Shown piece after piece: positions 1 through 8,099 of a stretch of 64,000 bases of DNA; the first letter of the stretch is position 1, and each line of letters starts with the position of its first letter. The notes under the pieces are model-generated. The model ran no database searches. It was not told the origin of the DNA and saw only the letters and a list, made by a program, of their open reading frames with translations. Position numbers and translations under genes: made by a program. Location of the stretch: the NCBI GenBank assembly GCA_964517465.1, contig CAZFEK010000001.1, forward strand, positions 1 to 64,000, given 5' to 3'. Source of the DNA: JACPUX01 sp964517465. Lineage in GTDB: Bacteria; Pseudomonadota; Gammaproteobacteria; Burkholderiales; Casimicrobiaceae.

Positions 1-15
1 CGTTCGGGGGTGCTC

Positions 16-92
16 GAACCCTCCCCCCAGCCCCCTCCCCGCGGGAGGGGGTGATTGTCGTTCGCGGGCTGCGCCCGCTCCGGCGGATGGCT
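16..92. repeat. solitary divergent copy of the 111-bp repeat unit
   Basis: This stretch aligns without gaps over 77 bases to the reverse complement of the unit that is tandemly repeated at 32130-32815, with about 13 mismatches by eye. It keeps the C-rich/G-rich palindrome around 36-55 and the second hairpin GCGGGC...GCCCGC around 63-78. It ends exactly at the stop codon of the DUF1330 gene. It is therefore a dispersed extragenic repeat, not merely GC-rich spacer. Confidence 0.75.
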
Positions 93-394
93 CATTTGTT
101 ACCCTCGGCGATGCCATCCACCAGAAGTACTTCGAATTCCCCCAGTCCTTCGCGCAGCAGACGCACGGCGGCGTACTCGGGCGAGTTCCAGAAGGCGCGC
201 GCAGCGGCGGCGTCGGGCCATTCTGAGATCACGATCTTGCGCTGGTCTTGCGGCCCTTCGAGCACTTCGGGCACACCACCCAGCACCCGGTAGCGTCCGC
301 CGAAGCGCGCCACCAGGGCCGCCGCCTGCTGGGCGTAGGCGCGGAAGGCCACCGCATCGGTGAGTCTCGCTTTGATGATCAGGAACGCAGGCAA
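92..394 (-). CDS. DUF1330-like small protein
   Basis: This encodes a protein of about 100 residues that begins with a beta strand (PAFLIIKARLTD) and then AFRAYAQQAAAL, with a later block RFGGRYRVLGG and EWPDAAAARAFWNSPEYAAVR. That pattern is typical of DUF1330, a dimeric alpha-beta barrel family of unknown or monooxygenase-like function. No ATG fits. I chose the TTG at 394 because AGGA lies six bases upstream, right after the stop of the preceding gene; a TTG at 400 is the alternative. It is the last gene of a tightly packed minus-strand operon, so a role in the same catabolic pathway is inferred. The family call rests on motif layout only. Confidence 0.72.
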   Translation of the reverse strand: MPAFLIIKARLTDAVAFRAYAQQAAALVARFGGRYRVLGGVPEVLEGPQDQRKIVISEWPDAAAARAFWNSPEYAAVRLLREGLGEFEVLLVDGIAEGNK

Positions 395-402
395 GGGCAA
401 TC

Positions 403-1113
403 CTAACGCTGCAATTCGACGAGTTCGTAGTAGGTCTGCATGTAGCCGCCCACGCCGCCTTTCAAGAACAGGTAGTCGCCATCGTCGCTGCACCAGACGT
501 CATACGGAGGATGCTCCTGGGGCAACTGCCCGGCGGTGTCCACATAACGAAAATGCAGGGCGCCGAAGCTGCCGGCGGCGACACTGACTGCTTCGCGCCC
601 GACGAACTCCAGTCCGAAACCCAGGCTGAAAAGCAAAGGCCCGGTGGCGCCGCGATGATCGGGAGAGCTCAGCATGAGCTTGGGAAAAAACTGTTTGCCC
701 GGCCCCTGCTTGAGATCATAGAGCTTGAGGCACAGCGCGTCGCCACAGATCGGGTGTGCGCCCAGCCAGCGCAGAGGCTCCTGCAACTCGATCTTCTGAC
801 TCAGGCGGCCGTCGCGGCGATTGAAGGTTTCGCATTCCGCCAGGGTGGGCGAAAAGCGCATGAACCCCGTGCCTTCGAAACGCCCACCCACCGTCAAACG
901 AACGCAGCAATCGAGCGGCCGCCATTCGGGGTCCAGGGCCAGCTGCACGTCGCGGATGACCGCCGGCGCGTCGTCGATTTCACAGTGCGCCTGCACCACC
1001 CGCAGGCCATCGTCCTGCACGCTGATGTTGAAGAACTCCCGGCCGCGCTCCTGGCCCAGGCGTTCGGGCTTGCGGCTGGTGTAAAGAATGCGGCCTCGTA
1101 CATTGCGGTTCAT
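403..1113 (-). CDS. conserved protein of unknown function (236 aa)
   Basis: I do not recognise a named family with certainty. The product is about 236 residues, soluble, with no signal peptide. It begins MNRNVRGRILYTSRKPERLG and contains FFNISVQDDGLR, HCEIDDAP, a central LKLYDLKQGPGKQ, then SSPDHRGATGPLLF and a C-terminal PPYDVWCSDDGDYLFLKGGVGGY. The many beta-strand-like stretches suggest a lipocalin- or barrel-like fold, which is inference. The start at 1113 leaves eight bases after the upstream membrane protein gene; a longer frame reaching 1278 would overlap that gene and is less likely. Position in the operon suggests a role in the catabolic pathway, perhaps substrate binding or a non-redox conversion. 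Confidence 0.7.
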   Translation of the reverse strand: MNRNVRGRILYTSRKPERLGQERGREFFNISVQDDGLRVVQAHCEIDDAPAVIRDVQLALDPEWRPLDCCVRLTVGGRFEGTGFMRFSPTLAECETFNRRDGRLSQKIELQEPLRWLGAHPICGDALCLKLYDLKQGPGKQFFPKLMLSSPDHRGATGPLLFSLGFGLEFVGREAVSVAAGSFGALHFRYVDTAGQLPQEHPPYDVWCSDDGDYLFLKGGVGGYMQTYYELVELQR

Positions 1114-1121
1114 GTCGGTGC

Positions 1122-1811
1122 TCAGAAGGGCTTCACCGCGGCCAGAAATGCGACGCTGCCGATGCCCACCCAATAGAGGTAGGCCAGGCCGCGCCCGATG
1201 CGTATGGATCGCTCCAGCACCGCCTCGATTTCGGGCGGATTGCCTTCGGCGGCCAAACGCCGGAAGAGCATGGTCCATTCGCGCATGATGAAGCGCAGCT
1301 TGAGACCGATAACCAGAAGCAGCGAATAGATCAGCACTTTCGCGGAGAACCAGGCCTGGTTCTGCCCGGGCTCGTTACTGAAGGGGCCGTAACCCAAAAG
1401 CGAAGCGAGGCTCGAAACCAGCAACAGCGGAATGACCACGTAGCGGATTTGTTCATCGATGCGGGTGAGCCGCACGCCGCGATCCGTTTCGCGGTAGATG
1501 AAGGCCGCCCAGGCGAGCCCCAGCCAGCCGGCAAAGGCGAGCCACATGAGCGCCAGCGCATTGCCCCCCCAGGGCTGGATGCCCCACAGATGGCCCATGT
1601 GCAGACCCAGGGGCAGCAGCAGGATGATGCCGCTGCGCGCCAGGATGTCGATGCGGTAGGCGGTCTCCATGTGGCGGCGGCGCTCTTCGAGCGACAGCCT
1701 GCGGTTGATGACGTTGTAGGAGGTCTGGAAGACGCCCCACTCGCCGCCCAGCCAATAGACCATGGCGATGATGTGCAGCCAGCGCAGCACGCCCAGTTCA
1801 TTGAAGCTCAT
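1122..1811 (-). CDS. integral membrane protein of unknown function
   Basis: This encodes a 229-residue protein with about five hydrophobic segments: WLHIIAMVYWLGGEWGV, IILLLPLGLHMG, ALMWLAFAGWLGLAWAAF, VVIPLLLVSSLASLLGY, and VLIYSLLLVIGLKL, plus a C-terminal YLYWVGIGSVAFLAAV. The histidine in the first helix (RWLHIIAMVYW) and the overall layout recall CopD/DUF2269-like membrane proteins. No catalytic motif could be assigned. The start overlaps the stop of the upstream cupin gene by ATGA, so the two are translationally coupled. A role next to the His-rich cupin, for example in metal or redox handling, is only a guess. Confidence 0.75.
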   Translation of the reverse strand: MSFNELGVLRWLHIIAMVYWLGGEWGVFQTSYNVINRRLSLEERRRHMETAYRIDILARSGIILLLPLGLHMGHLWGIQPWGGNALALMWLAFAGWLGLAWAAFIYRETDRGVRLTRIDEQIRYVVIPLLLVSSLASLLGYGPFSNEPGQNQAWFSAKVLIYSLLLVIGLKLRFIMREWTMLFRRLAAEGNPPEIEAVLERSIRIGRGLAYLYWVGIGSVAFLAAVKPF

Positions 1812-2911
1812 GCCTTGTCTCCAGAACGACTTGCCGGGCGATGGCTATGGACATGGCCGTGTTCATGCGCCTCTTGATGAGCCTCGTCGTGCACCTCGAA
1901 GTGGTGATGGAGATGATGCTCGTGGTCATGGTCGTGATCGTGATGGTGCACATGGTCGTGTTCATGCGTATGCCGGTGGCTGTGGTCCGCCGGGGCGGCC
2001 TCAGGTTCGGGGGCACCGGCGTCACGTCCACGCAGGGCGTCTTCGAAATCCGCGGGTCCGTCGGGGTGGTTGTGACCGTGTTTGACGATCCAGCGATAAA
2101 GCAGCGGGTCGCGCTGCGAGAGCTTGGCGGCGGCGCGCAACTGGTTTTCTTCCGGGGTGCTCCAGGGGTTGTAGTGAAAGTAGTTGAAGAGCTTGGAATC
2201 CACCCGCCCCAGAGCGATGCAGCCCAGCTCGCTCGCGAAGGCGCCATGGTTGATATAGGCCGGCCGCCAGAAGTAGCCGCCGGTAGGCACGGTGCCGAAT
2301 TGCATCATCCAGGAGTCGCCCCACAGGTGATAGGACTCCTCGGCGCAATCGTGGTAGCTGATGTTGTCCTGCCAAAAATGCGGCGTCATGCAATAGAGGA
2401 AGGTGAGCGCGTGGCTGCGGTCGTTGTAGTTGAGCAGCTTGATCAGGCAGCCCGAAGCGACCGAGGGCTTGGCGACATTGCCCAGCGCCCAGGGGATGTC
2501 GTCGTAGGAATTGACATCGTGATAGCGATCGAGCCTCGCCAGCGGGTGGTGAGCATCGGACGCAACCAGGCTGGGCTCGCCGGTGTTGTACATCATCAGC
2601 AGCAAACAGCCTTGCCGGGTCGACCACGCCGGCAGTGCATAACCCGCCGGCACGAAGAGATAATGCCCTTTGCCGATGCGCCGCGCGCCGAGTTCGAGTT
2701 CGCCCTCGATCACCACCAGTTCCAGTTCCGACCAGGAGAAACCCGGCGGCTGGCGGTAGCCGCCGTCGAGCTGCACGGTCATGCTGCACGCCCCGGTGTC
2801 GGGATCGAGCGAGAGCATCTTGTAACGAAAGCCGGACGAAAAACCCGGCAGGCTCATGTTCTTGAACGGGACGTCCCGGTCGCAGAAAGGTTCGATGTGG
2901 GGGCGGGCCAT
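1808..2911 (-). CDS. cupin-domain protein with a 24-histidine C-terminal tail
   Basis: This encodes a 367-residue protein. The first part (roughly residues 20-130) reads as a cupin barrel: a strand-rich region with GFSWSELELVVIEGELELGARRIGKG and HYLFVPAGYALPAWS, resembling ChrR/DUF4437 cupins. A second half with FWQDNISYHDCAEESYHLWGDSW looks like another cupin-like barrel. From about residue 307 to 357 the chain becomes an extreme His/Asp/Glu stretch with 24 histidines (such as HDHDHDHEHHLHHH), encoded around 1841-1994. Such tails bind nickel, zinc or cobalt in metallochaperones, so metal delivery or storage for the cupin or the pathway is likely. The tail is followed by only about ten residues. 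Start ATG at 2911; the gene precedes and overlaps a membrane protein gene. Confidence 0.8.
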   Translation of the reverse strand: MARPHIEPFCDRDVPFKNMSLPGFSSGFRYKMLSLDPDTGACSMTVQLDGGYRQPPGFSWSELELVVIEGELELGARRIGKGHYLFVPAGYALPAWSTRQGCLLLMMYNTGEPSLVASDAHHPLARLDRYHDVNSYDDIPWALGNVAKPSVASGCLIKLLNYNDRSHALTFLYCMTPHFWQDNISYHDCAEESYHLWGDSWMMQFGTVPTGGYFWRPAYINHGAFASELGCIALGRVDSKLFNYFHYNPWSTPEENQLRAAAKLSQRDPLLYRWIVKHGHNHPDGPADFEDALRGRDAGAPEPEAAPADHSHRHTHEHDHVHHHDHDHDHEHHLHHHFEVHDEAHQEAHEHGHVHSHRPASRSGDKA

Positions 2912-2926
2912 GGTGGGTCGGAACTC

Positions 2927-3193
2927 TCAGTAGACGACTTTGTGGGGTCGATTGGGCTTCTGGGGAATTTCGGCGGCCGGGATCTTGCGCCGCAAGTCGC
3001 CGTCGACATTAAAGCCGCGGGTCTGGATGCGCTGCAGGAACTCGGCGTACCACTGTTCGCGTTGCGGCTCCATGACGTCCATGGCGGCGACGATTTTTTC
3101 GTAACGCGCCTGCTGTTCGCGCACTTCCTCGCAGAGCCAGCGCTCGACCTCGGGGGTCTTGGGGTGGGGAATGAAGAGGTTCTGGAAGCTCAT
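2927..3193 (-). CDS. small conserved protein of unknown function (88 aa)
   Basis: This encodes a soluble protein of about 88 residues starting MSFQNLFIPHPKTPEVERWL, followed by a probable helix-rich core EEVREQQARYEKIVAAMDV and a basic C terminus ending RPHKVVY. No signal peptide or cysteine pair is visible. It lies 14 bases after the amidohydrolase gene and 15 bases before the cupin gene, and is clearly part of the operon. A longer frame to 3625 exists but would overlap most of the amidohydrolase, so the ATG at 3193 was chosen. The family is not recognised; it may be an accessory subunit of a neighbour. Confidence 0.7.
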   Translation of the reverse strand: MSFQNLFIPHPKTPEVERWLCEEVREQQARYEKIVAAMDVMEPQREQWYAEFLQRIQTRGFNVDGDLRRKIPAAEIPQKPNRPHKVVY

Positions 3194-3207
3194 TTCGTCA
3201 CTCCGTT

Positions 3208-4059
3208 TCAGAGCCAGTTTTCCAGGCCGTACACCCGCACGGCGTTGTCGATCAGGAGCTTTCGCTTCGAGCTCTCTCTGAGTTCCAGGGCGTCGATTTC
3301 GCGCATCGCCCGCTCGAACTCGATGATCGGCCAATCGGTGCCGAAAAGCACCTTGTCCTGGCCGCGGCCGTTGAGAAAGCGCACCAGATTCGGCTCCCAA
3401 TATTTGGGCGCGTGGGCGTCGACGCCGATGAACACGTTTTTGTGTTTCCAGGCCATGGAGATCATTTCCTCGGTCCAGGGATGGCCGATGTGAATGCCGA
3501 TGATTTTCAGCTCGGGAAAATCGATCGCCACCCGGTCGAGGCAAATGGGCCGGCCCACACTTTCCAGGAACCACTGCGCCGAATGACCCACTTGAATCTG
3601 GATGGGCACACCCAGTTCGGCGCACTTGGCGTAGAAGGGATAGTAGACGCGGTCATCCGGCGCCTTGCCGAACCAGTGCGGATAAAGATGCGCACCGACG
3701 AAGCCATACTCGCGCACCGCTTTTTCGAGTTTGGCGAGCCAAGGCAAAATGCGCGAAGGGTTGATGCCGACGATGCCCTTGAAGCGCTCGGGATGCTCGC
3801 GGCAGACCCGGTCGATGAGGTCGATGTGCTTTTCGAAATAGATCTTGGAGCCGATCTCGCCGCCAGTGGTGGCCACCAGCAAACCTTTGCCGATGCCGGC
3901 CGCATCCATGCGGCGGATTTCTTCTTCGAGGCTGATGCCGCGATGGGTGGTGTCCTGGCCCAGGGTGATGAGATCCCAGAACTGGTCGAGTTCCTGGGGA
4001 TAGTTGCGGGTGACCTCTTCGGTCCAGAGGTTCACCACGATGTCGATGGCGCGGGTCAT
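3208..4059 (-). CDS. amidohydrolase-2 family hydrolase/decarboxylase (atypical metal site)
   Basis: This encodes 283 residues with the TIM-barrel pattern of the amidohydrolase_2 family (ACMSD, resorcylate decarboxylase, lactone hydrolases). Visible family landmarks are H159 in QIQVGHS, H190 and H193 in GIHIGHPW, and D242 in LFGTDWP, which correspond to the usual strand-5, strand-6 and strand-8 ligands. The first strand, however, reads IDIVVNLWT where family members normally carry HxH, so the metal site is altered. The ATG at 4059 has AAGGAA eight bases upstream and overlaps the acyl-CoA synthetase stop by ATGA. A hydrolytic or decarboxylating step in the pathway is likely; the substrate is unknown. 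Confidence 0.85.
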   Translation of the reverse strand: MTRAIDIVVNLWTEEVTRNYPQELDQFWDLITLGQDTTHRGISLEEEIRRMDAAGIGKGLLVATTGGEIGSKIYFEKHIDLIDRVCREHPERFKGIVGINPSRILPWLAKLEKAVREYGFVGAHLYPHWFGKAPDDRVYYPFYAKCAELGVPIQIQVGHSAQWFLESVGRPICLDRVAIDFPELKIIGIHIGHPWTEEMISMAWKHKNVFIGVDAHAPKYWEPNLVRFLNGRGQDKVLFGTDWPIIEFERAMREIDALELRESSKRKLLIDNAVRVYGLENWL

Positions 4060-5669
4060 CCGATTTTCCTTGTCTCGCCTTGCCAATAGGGTTCGCGCAA
4101 TTCGCGCCGCAGAATTTTGCCGGTGGGATTACGCGGCAGCGCCGCGACGAAATCCACCGACTTGGGTTTCTTGAAGCCGGCGATGCGGCCCTCGCAAAAA
4201 CCGATGATCTCGCCGGCGCCGGCCACCGCGCCCGGGCGCAGGACGACGATGGCCTTCACTTCTTCGCCCCATTCTTTCGAGGGTACGCCGATCACCGCCA
4301 CTTCGTACACCGCCGGATGCTGTTGCAGCACCCGCTCCACTTCCGAAGGATAAACGTTGAAAGCACCGCTGACGATGAGATCGCGCTTGCGATCGACGAG
4401 ATAGAAGTAACCGTTTTCATCCCGATAACCCATGTCGCCGGTGTAGACCCAGCCTTCGCGTATCGCCTCGGCGGTGGCTTCCGGGCGGTTCCAGAAACCC
4501 GCGACATTGGCTTCGGTGAGCACCGCGATCTCACCCACTTCGCCATCGGGCAGGGGGCGCCCGGCCGCATCGGTGACGCGCACTTCGACATTGGTCTGCG
4601 GCCGCCCGCAGGAGAGCAGCAAGCCCTCGCGCGCCGGGTCTTCGAGGGCCAGCCAGTGCTCCGCGGGCTCCAGCACCGTGCCGGCGCAACCGGTTTCGGT
4701 GGAGGCGAAAGTCTGGCGGTAGCCGCAGTTGGGCAGGCGCCGGCGCAGCTCACGCAGCACCGGCACGGGCATGGGCGAACCGCCGTAGAGCAGCACTTCC
4801 AGCGAGGAGAGGTCGTAGCGGCCGAAGTCCTCGCGCGCCAGGAGGCGCTGGATGGTGGTGGGCACGAGGTTGGTGAAGCTGATGCGTTCGCGCTGGATGG
4901 TTTCCAGGGCCGTCACCGGATCAAAATTGACGATGAAAGTGCTGGAGCCGACATACATCGAGCAATAAATTCCGGCGATGCCCGCCGCGGAATAAAGCGG
5001 TGCAGGCAACATCACCCGATGCGTGCTGCGGCTGCCGATGGCGTGCACATGGATGAGCATGCCCACCAGGGTGCCGCCGTGGGTGTAGATGGCCCCTTTG
5101 GGAAATCCCGTGGTGCCGCTGGTGTAGAGCAGCATCAAGGGGTCGTGGTAGGCGAGCGGCCGATCGTGCGCGGGCTCGCTCTCGGGCATGCCGTCGAGCA
5201 GCGCTTCGTACTCCGGCAGTTTTGCCGACCGGGTGCCGATCCCCACCATCACCCCTAGCCCCGGCAACTCGGCCACGGCAGCCTCGGCGGTGGCCAGTTC
5301 CTCGGCCCCGGTGATGAGGCCGCAGGCCCCCGAGTCTCTGAGGATGAAGCTCACTTCGGGGGCGGAGAGCCGGTGATTGATGGTGACCAGCACGGCACCG
5401 ATCTTGGCGAGGGCAAAGGCGGCCTCGACCCACTGGTGGCTGTTGCGGGCAAAGATGCCCACCCGATCGCCGCGCTTCACCCCCAGGGCCCGCAAGGCGT
5501 GGGCAAAGCGATTGCAGCGCGCGTTGGCCTGGCGCCAGGTGAGGCGCGTGGCGCCGAAGATCAGCCCGGGGTGATGCGGCGCCACCGCCGCATTGCGCCG
5601 CAGCAGGTCGCCGGCACCGCTCAAGCCGCCGAAAATGCCCAGATCGCGTGGTTTCAAGTCTTCACTCAA
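4056..5669 (-). CDS. acyl-CoA synthetase (AMP-binding, ANL family)
   Basis: This 537-residue enzyme belongs to the adenylate-forming superfamily and should activate a carboxylic acid to its CoA thioester with ATP. The P-loop-like motif YTSGTTGFPKG lies at about 182-192, the hinge region YTGDMGYRDENGYFYLVDRKRD follows near 410 and the catalytic lysine is in PRNPTGKILRREL near 520. Length is typical for FadD3/FadD-like ligases. It is 47 bases downstream of the CaiB-type CoA-transferase and overlaps the amidohydrolase, so the three are probably coexpressed. Having both a ligase and a CoA-transferase suggests two CoA-activated intermediates. Substrate specificity cannot be read from the sequence. 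Confidence 0.93.
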   Translation of the reverse strand: MSEDLKPRDLGIFGGLSGAGDLLRRNAAVAPHHPGLIFGATRLTWRQANARCNRFAHALRALGVKRGDRVGIFARNSHQWVEAAFALAKIGAVLVTINHRLSAPEVSFILRDSGACGLITGAEELATAEAAVAELPGLGVMVGIGTRSAKLPEYEALLDGMPESEPAHDRPLAYHDPLMLLYTSGTTGFPKGAIYTHGGTLVGMLIHVHAIGSRSTHRVMLPAPLYSAAGIAGIYCSMYVGSSTFIVNFDPVTALETIQRERISFTNLVPTTIQRLLAREDFGRYDLSSLEVLLYGGSPMPVPVLRELRRRLPNCGYRQTFASTETGCAGTVLEPAEHWLALEDPAREGLLLSCGRPQTNVEVRVTDAAGRPLPDGEVGEIAVLTEANVAGFWNRPEATAEAIREGWVYTGDMGYRDENGYFYLVDRKRDLIVSGAFNVYPSEVERVLQQHPAVYEVAVIGVPSKEWGEEVKAIVVLRPGAVAGAGEIIGFCEGRIAGFKKPKSVDFVAALPRNPTGKILRRELREPYWQGETRKIG

Positions 5670-5716
5670 AAAAATGCTCCGCCAAGCGCATGTTGTCTCT
5701 TCCTCCCGAAAGCAAC

Positions 5717-6916
5717 TTAGCCGATGGCACCGGCTTCGCGCAAGCGGGCAAGCTGCGCCTTGCCGTAGCCCAGCAGCCCCTCGAGCACCGCATCGGTGTG
5801 CTCGCCCAGGAAAGGCGGCGGCCCGAAGGCGCTTGGTTGATCCTCGGAGAGCTTCACGGGATTGCCCGGGACGCGAATCTCCGACCCATCCTGGAGCCGA
5901 ACGCTCGCCACCATGTCGCGGGCGAGCACTTGCGGATCGGCCAGGGCCCGGGCGAAGTCATTCACCGGCGCACAAGGAATACGTTTCGCCCCGAGCGCGG
6001 CCAGCCAGTAGGCGGTGTCCTGCTGCGCCAGCGCCTCGCCGACGATGGCGTCGATGCGCACGCGGTCGGCGAGCCGCGCCGGCTGCTTGCGGTATTTTTC
6101 TTCCAGCAGTACGGCATGCGGCAGCACTTCGAGCAAGCGTTCGTAAAAGGCATCGCCGATGCAGGCGATGATGATGTGCCCGTCTCGGGTGCGATAGCTG
6201 TTGTAGGGCACATGCACGAAATGTGCGTTGCCCAGCGGCCCGGGCACATCGCCCGAGAGCAGGTACATGGTGGCCATGTAATTGAGCAGCGAAATTTGCA
6301 CATCGAGCATCGAAACGTCGACATGCTGGCCGCGCCCCGTGCGCTCGCGCGCCGCCAGTGCGGCCAGCACACCGATGGCACCGAACACACCGCCCCCCAG
6401 GTCCCCTATGGGTATGCCCGAGCGCGTGGGTTCGCCCCCCTCTAGGCCGGTGATCGACATACCGCCGCCCATGCCTTGCACCACTTGGTCAAAAGCCGGG
6501 CGATGCGGTTCCGGCCCGGTTTCGCCAAAGCCGGTCACCGAGCAGGTGACGATGCGTGGATTAATCGCCGCAAGCGCCGCGTGATCGATGCCCAGCCGGG
6601 CAGTAACGCCGACGCTGAAATTGTCAAAGACCACGTCGGCCTGACGCACGAGGTCGTGAAAGACTTGCAAGCCCGCAGGCGTCTTGAGATCGATGGCCAC
6701 GCTCTCCTTGCCGCGATTGAGGGTGAGAAAATAGGCGCCCATGCCTTGGCGCGAATAACGCGGATTGTTCGCCAGCAACTGGCGCGTGCCTTCGCCCTGC
6801 CCCGGCGGCTCGACCTTGATGGTGCGCGCCCCGAGGTCGGCGAGCAGCATGGCGCCATAAGGCCCCGAGAGCATGTGCGTGAGATCGAGAACCACCAACC
6901 CGGAGAGTGCCCGCAT
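5717..6916 (-). CDS. CaiB/BaiF family III CoA-transferase
   Basis: This 399-residue protein matches family III CoA-transferases, which move CoA between acyl groups through a mixed anhydride on a conserved aspartate. Landmarks are the N-terminal LSGLVVLDLTHMLSGPYGAMLLADLGA, the region GIPIGDLGGGVFGAIGVLAAL containing the probable catalytic Asp, and GRGQHVDVSMLDVQISLL. Length (about 400) is normal. It is the first gene of operon I, starting 24 bases downstream of the predicted transcription start of a sigma-54 promoter at 6950-6965. It probably supplies CoA to the pathway substrate from another CoA ester. Confidence 0.92.
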   Translation of the reverse strand: MRALSGLVVLDLTHMLSGPYGAMLLADLGARTIKVEPPGQGEGTRQLLANNPRYSRQGMGAYFLTLNRGKESVAIDLKTPAGLQVFHDLVRQADVVFDNFSVGVTARLGIDHAALAAINPRIVTCSVTGFGETGPEPHRPAFDQVVQGMGGGMSITGLEGGEPTRSGIPIGDLGGGVFGAIGVLAALAARERTGRGQHVDVSMLDVQISLLNYMATMYLLSGDVPGPLGNAHFVHVPYNSYRTRDGHIIIACIGDAFYERLLEVLPHAVLLEEKYRKQPARLADRVRIDAIVGEALAQQDTAYWLAALGAKRIPCAPVNDFARALADPQVLARDMVASVRLQDGSEIRVPGNPVKLSEDQPSAFGPPPFLGEHTDAVLEGLLGYGKAQLARLREAGAIG

Positions 6917-6949
6917 TACCTACCTTTCACCAATACTGGCAAGGCCCAC

Positions 6950-6965
6950 AGCAAGAGCGATGCCA
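6950..6965 (-). promoter_or_regulatory. sigma-54 (-24/-12) promoter of operon I
   Basis: The minus strand reads TGGCATCGCTCTTGCT, matching the sigma-54 consensus TGGCAC-N5-TTGCW with the invariant GG and GC spaced by ten bases. Transcription should begin near 6940, giving a 24-base leader before the CoA-transferase ATG at 6916. The same element occurs at 10567 and 27076. Confidence 0.82.
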
Positions 6966-7038
6966 GTCCCTGATCGAGGCTGCAAGGGCTTGTCGCAGCA
7001 AGGCTCGCGGGGGCAGAGAGGCGGATCGTCGTGAGGCT

Positions 7039-7077
7039 TGTAACACCCACGAACGCGGCTGAAACAGCGATGGAACA
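7039..7077 (-). promoter_or_regulatory. upstream activating sequence, TGTTNCA repeats, operon I
   Basis: On the minus strand there are three repeats: TGTTCCA (7077-7071), TGTTTCA (7066-7060) and TGTTACA (7045-7039). Start-to-start distances are 11 and 21 bases, that is one and two helical turns. They lie about 100-137 bases upstream of the predicted sigma-54 start, the usual place for an enhancer-binding protein. The same arrangement (11 and 20 bases) is found at 27185-27222. Binding by the regulator encoded at 10754 is inferred. Confidence 0.6.
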
Positions 7078-7106
7078 CCACCACAAGACGCCGGGGGCGA
7101 CGGGCT

Positions 7107-8099
7107 TCAGACGCCGTTTTCGCGTTCAAAGAGTTCGAGGCGCGCCCCTTCGGGAGACTCCACGGCCAGAAGATCGACTGGTCCGAAAGGCGCCAGGTTG
7201 CAGCGCAGCGGCGTGGCCACCGTAGCGGGAAAAAGACCCGCCAGGCGCCGCGCCCAAGCATCGAGGCCGGTCACTTCGAAGCGCAGGGCCGCCAGTCCGC
7301 GACGCGGCGGCCGGCATTGGCCCGACCAGTCGCGCCCGGTGAGGCCCGGAAAGCTGATGAGTTCCAGCATGCCCGGGCCGCTCGGCGGATCGAGCAGCAC
7401 GATGCGCAGGCGCTGGCCGCGCGCCAATTGCGGGGGCAAGCCAAAGACGTTTTCAGCGTCGAAAAAGCTCGCCGTTTCATGCACCATGCGCACCCTGAAC
7501 CCCAGGCCCTCGCAATAAAAACGCCGGGCGAGCACCTCGTCGCTGACGATTTGACTGGTGTTGAAAATTTCGCCGCAGGCGGTCGAACTATCCGCCTCGG
7601 GCAAAGGCGGCGCCAAGCGCTGGATGCAGGCGACATGCAGGCCTTCGGGGCCGTTGGCCAGCCACTCCACCACTTCGAGCTGACCCAGGCGCCAACGCAC
7701 CGGAGGGGCCTCGCCGCGCCAGCCGCGCTCGCGCAAAGCGTGGGCGATGGCGGCGGCGTCGCGCACCCGCAGGTTGAAATCGAACAGCCCGCCGGGGTCC
7801 CAGGGCTGGTCGTCTTCGCGCTGCAGGCCAGGCCAGGGTTCGCCCGCCGCCCTGCCGAGGCACAGCAGGCGCAGCCGCCCGTGGGTGCAGCCCGGGCGCG
7901 CCAGCAGCCATTCCTCGCCGGTGCCGGCACCGCGATAACCCAGGCCATCGAGCGCCGCGGCGGGTTGACCCTGGTGCAGGAGTTCATAACCCGCCACTTC
8001 CTGGAAAGCGCGGAGGACGGGCGCCGCCTCGGCCACGACCACCACCACCTCGGCGAAGGTTTTGAAGGCGGGTTCCACGGCGCCCGCGCCTGCGCTCAT
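7107..8099 (-). CDS. VOC-family (glyoxalase/dioxygenase-fold) protein, two-domain
   Basis: This encodes 330 residues with two vicinal-oxygen-chelate-like modules: an N-terminal one starting FKTFAEVVVVVAEAAPVLRAFQEVAGYELL and a second one after residue about 170 with FNTSQIVSDEVLARRFYCEGLGFRVRM and ending FGPVDLLAVESPEGARLELFE. Such proteins are ring-cleaving dioxygenases, lyases, or binding proteins. I could not assign a full metal triad by eye, so the reaction is open. The start ATG at 8099 overlaps the stop of the FAD-linked oxidase by ATGA, so the two are coupled. The gene ends about 190 bases before operon I and overlaps no regulatory element of it. Confidence 0.8.
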   Translation of the reverse strand: MSAGAGAVEPAFKTFAEVVVVVAEAAPVLRAFQEVAGYELLHQGQPAAALDGLGYRGAGTGEEWLLARPGCTHGRLRLLCLGRAAGEPWPGLQREDDQPWDPGGLFDFNLRVRDAAAIAHALRERGWRGEAPPVRWRLGQLEVVEWLANGPEGLHVACIQRLAPPLPEADSSTACGEIFNTSQIVSDEVLARRFYCEGLGFRVRMVHETASFFDAENVFGLPPQLARGQRLRIVLLDPPSGPGMLELISFPGLTGRDWSGQCRPPRRGLAALRFEVTGLDAWARRLAGLFPATVATPLRCNLAPFGPVDLLAVESPEGARLELFERENGV

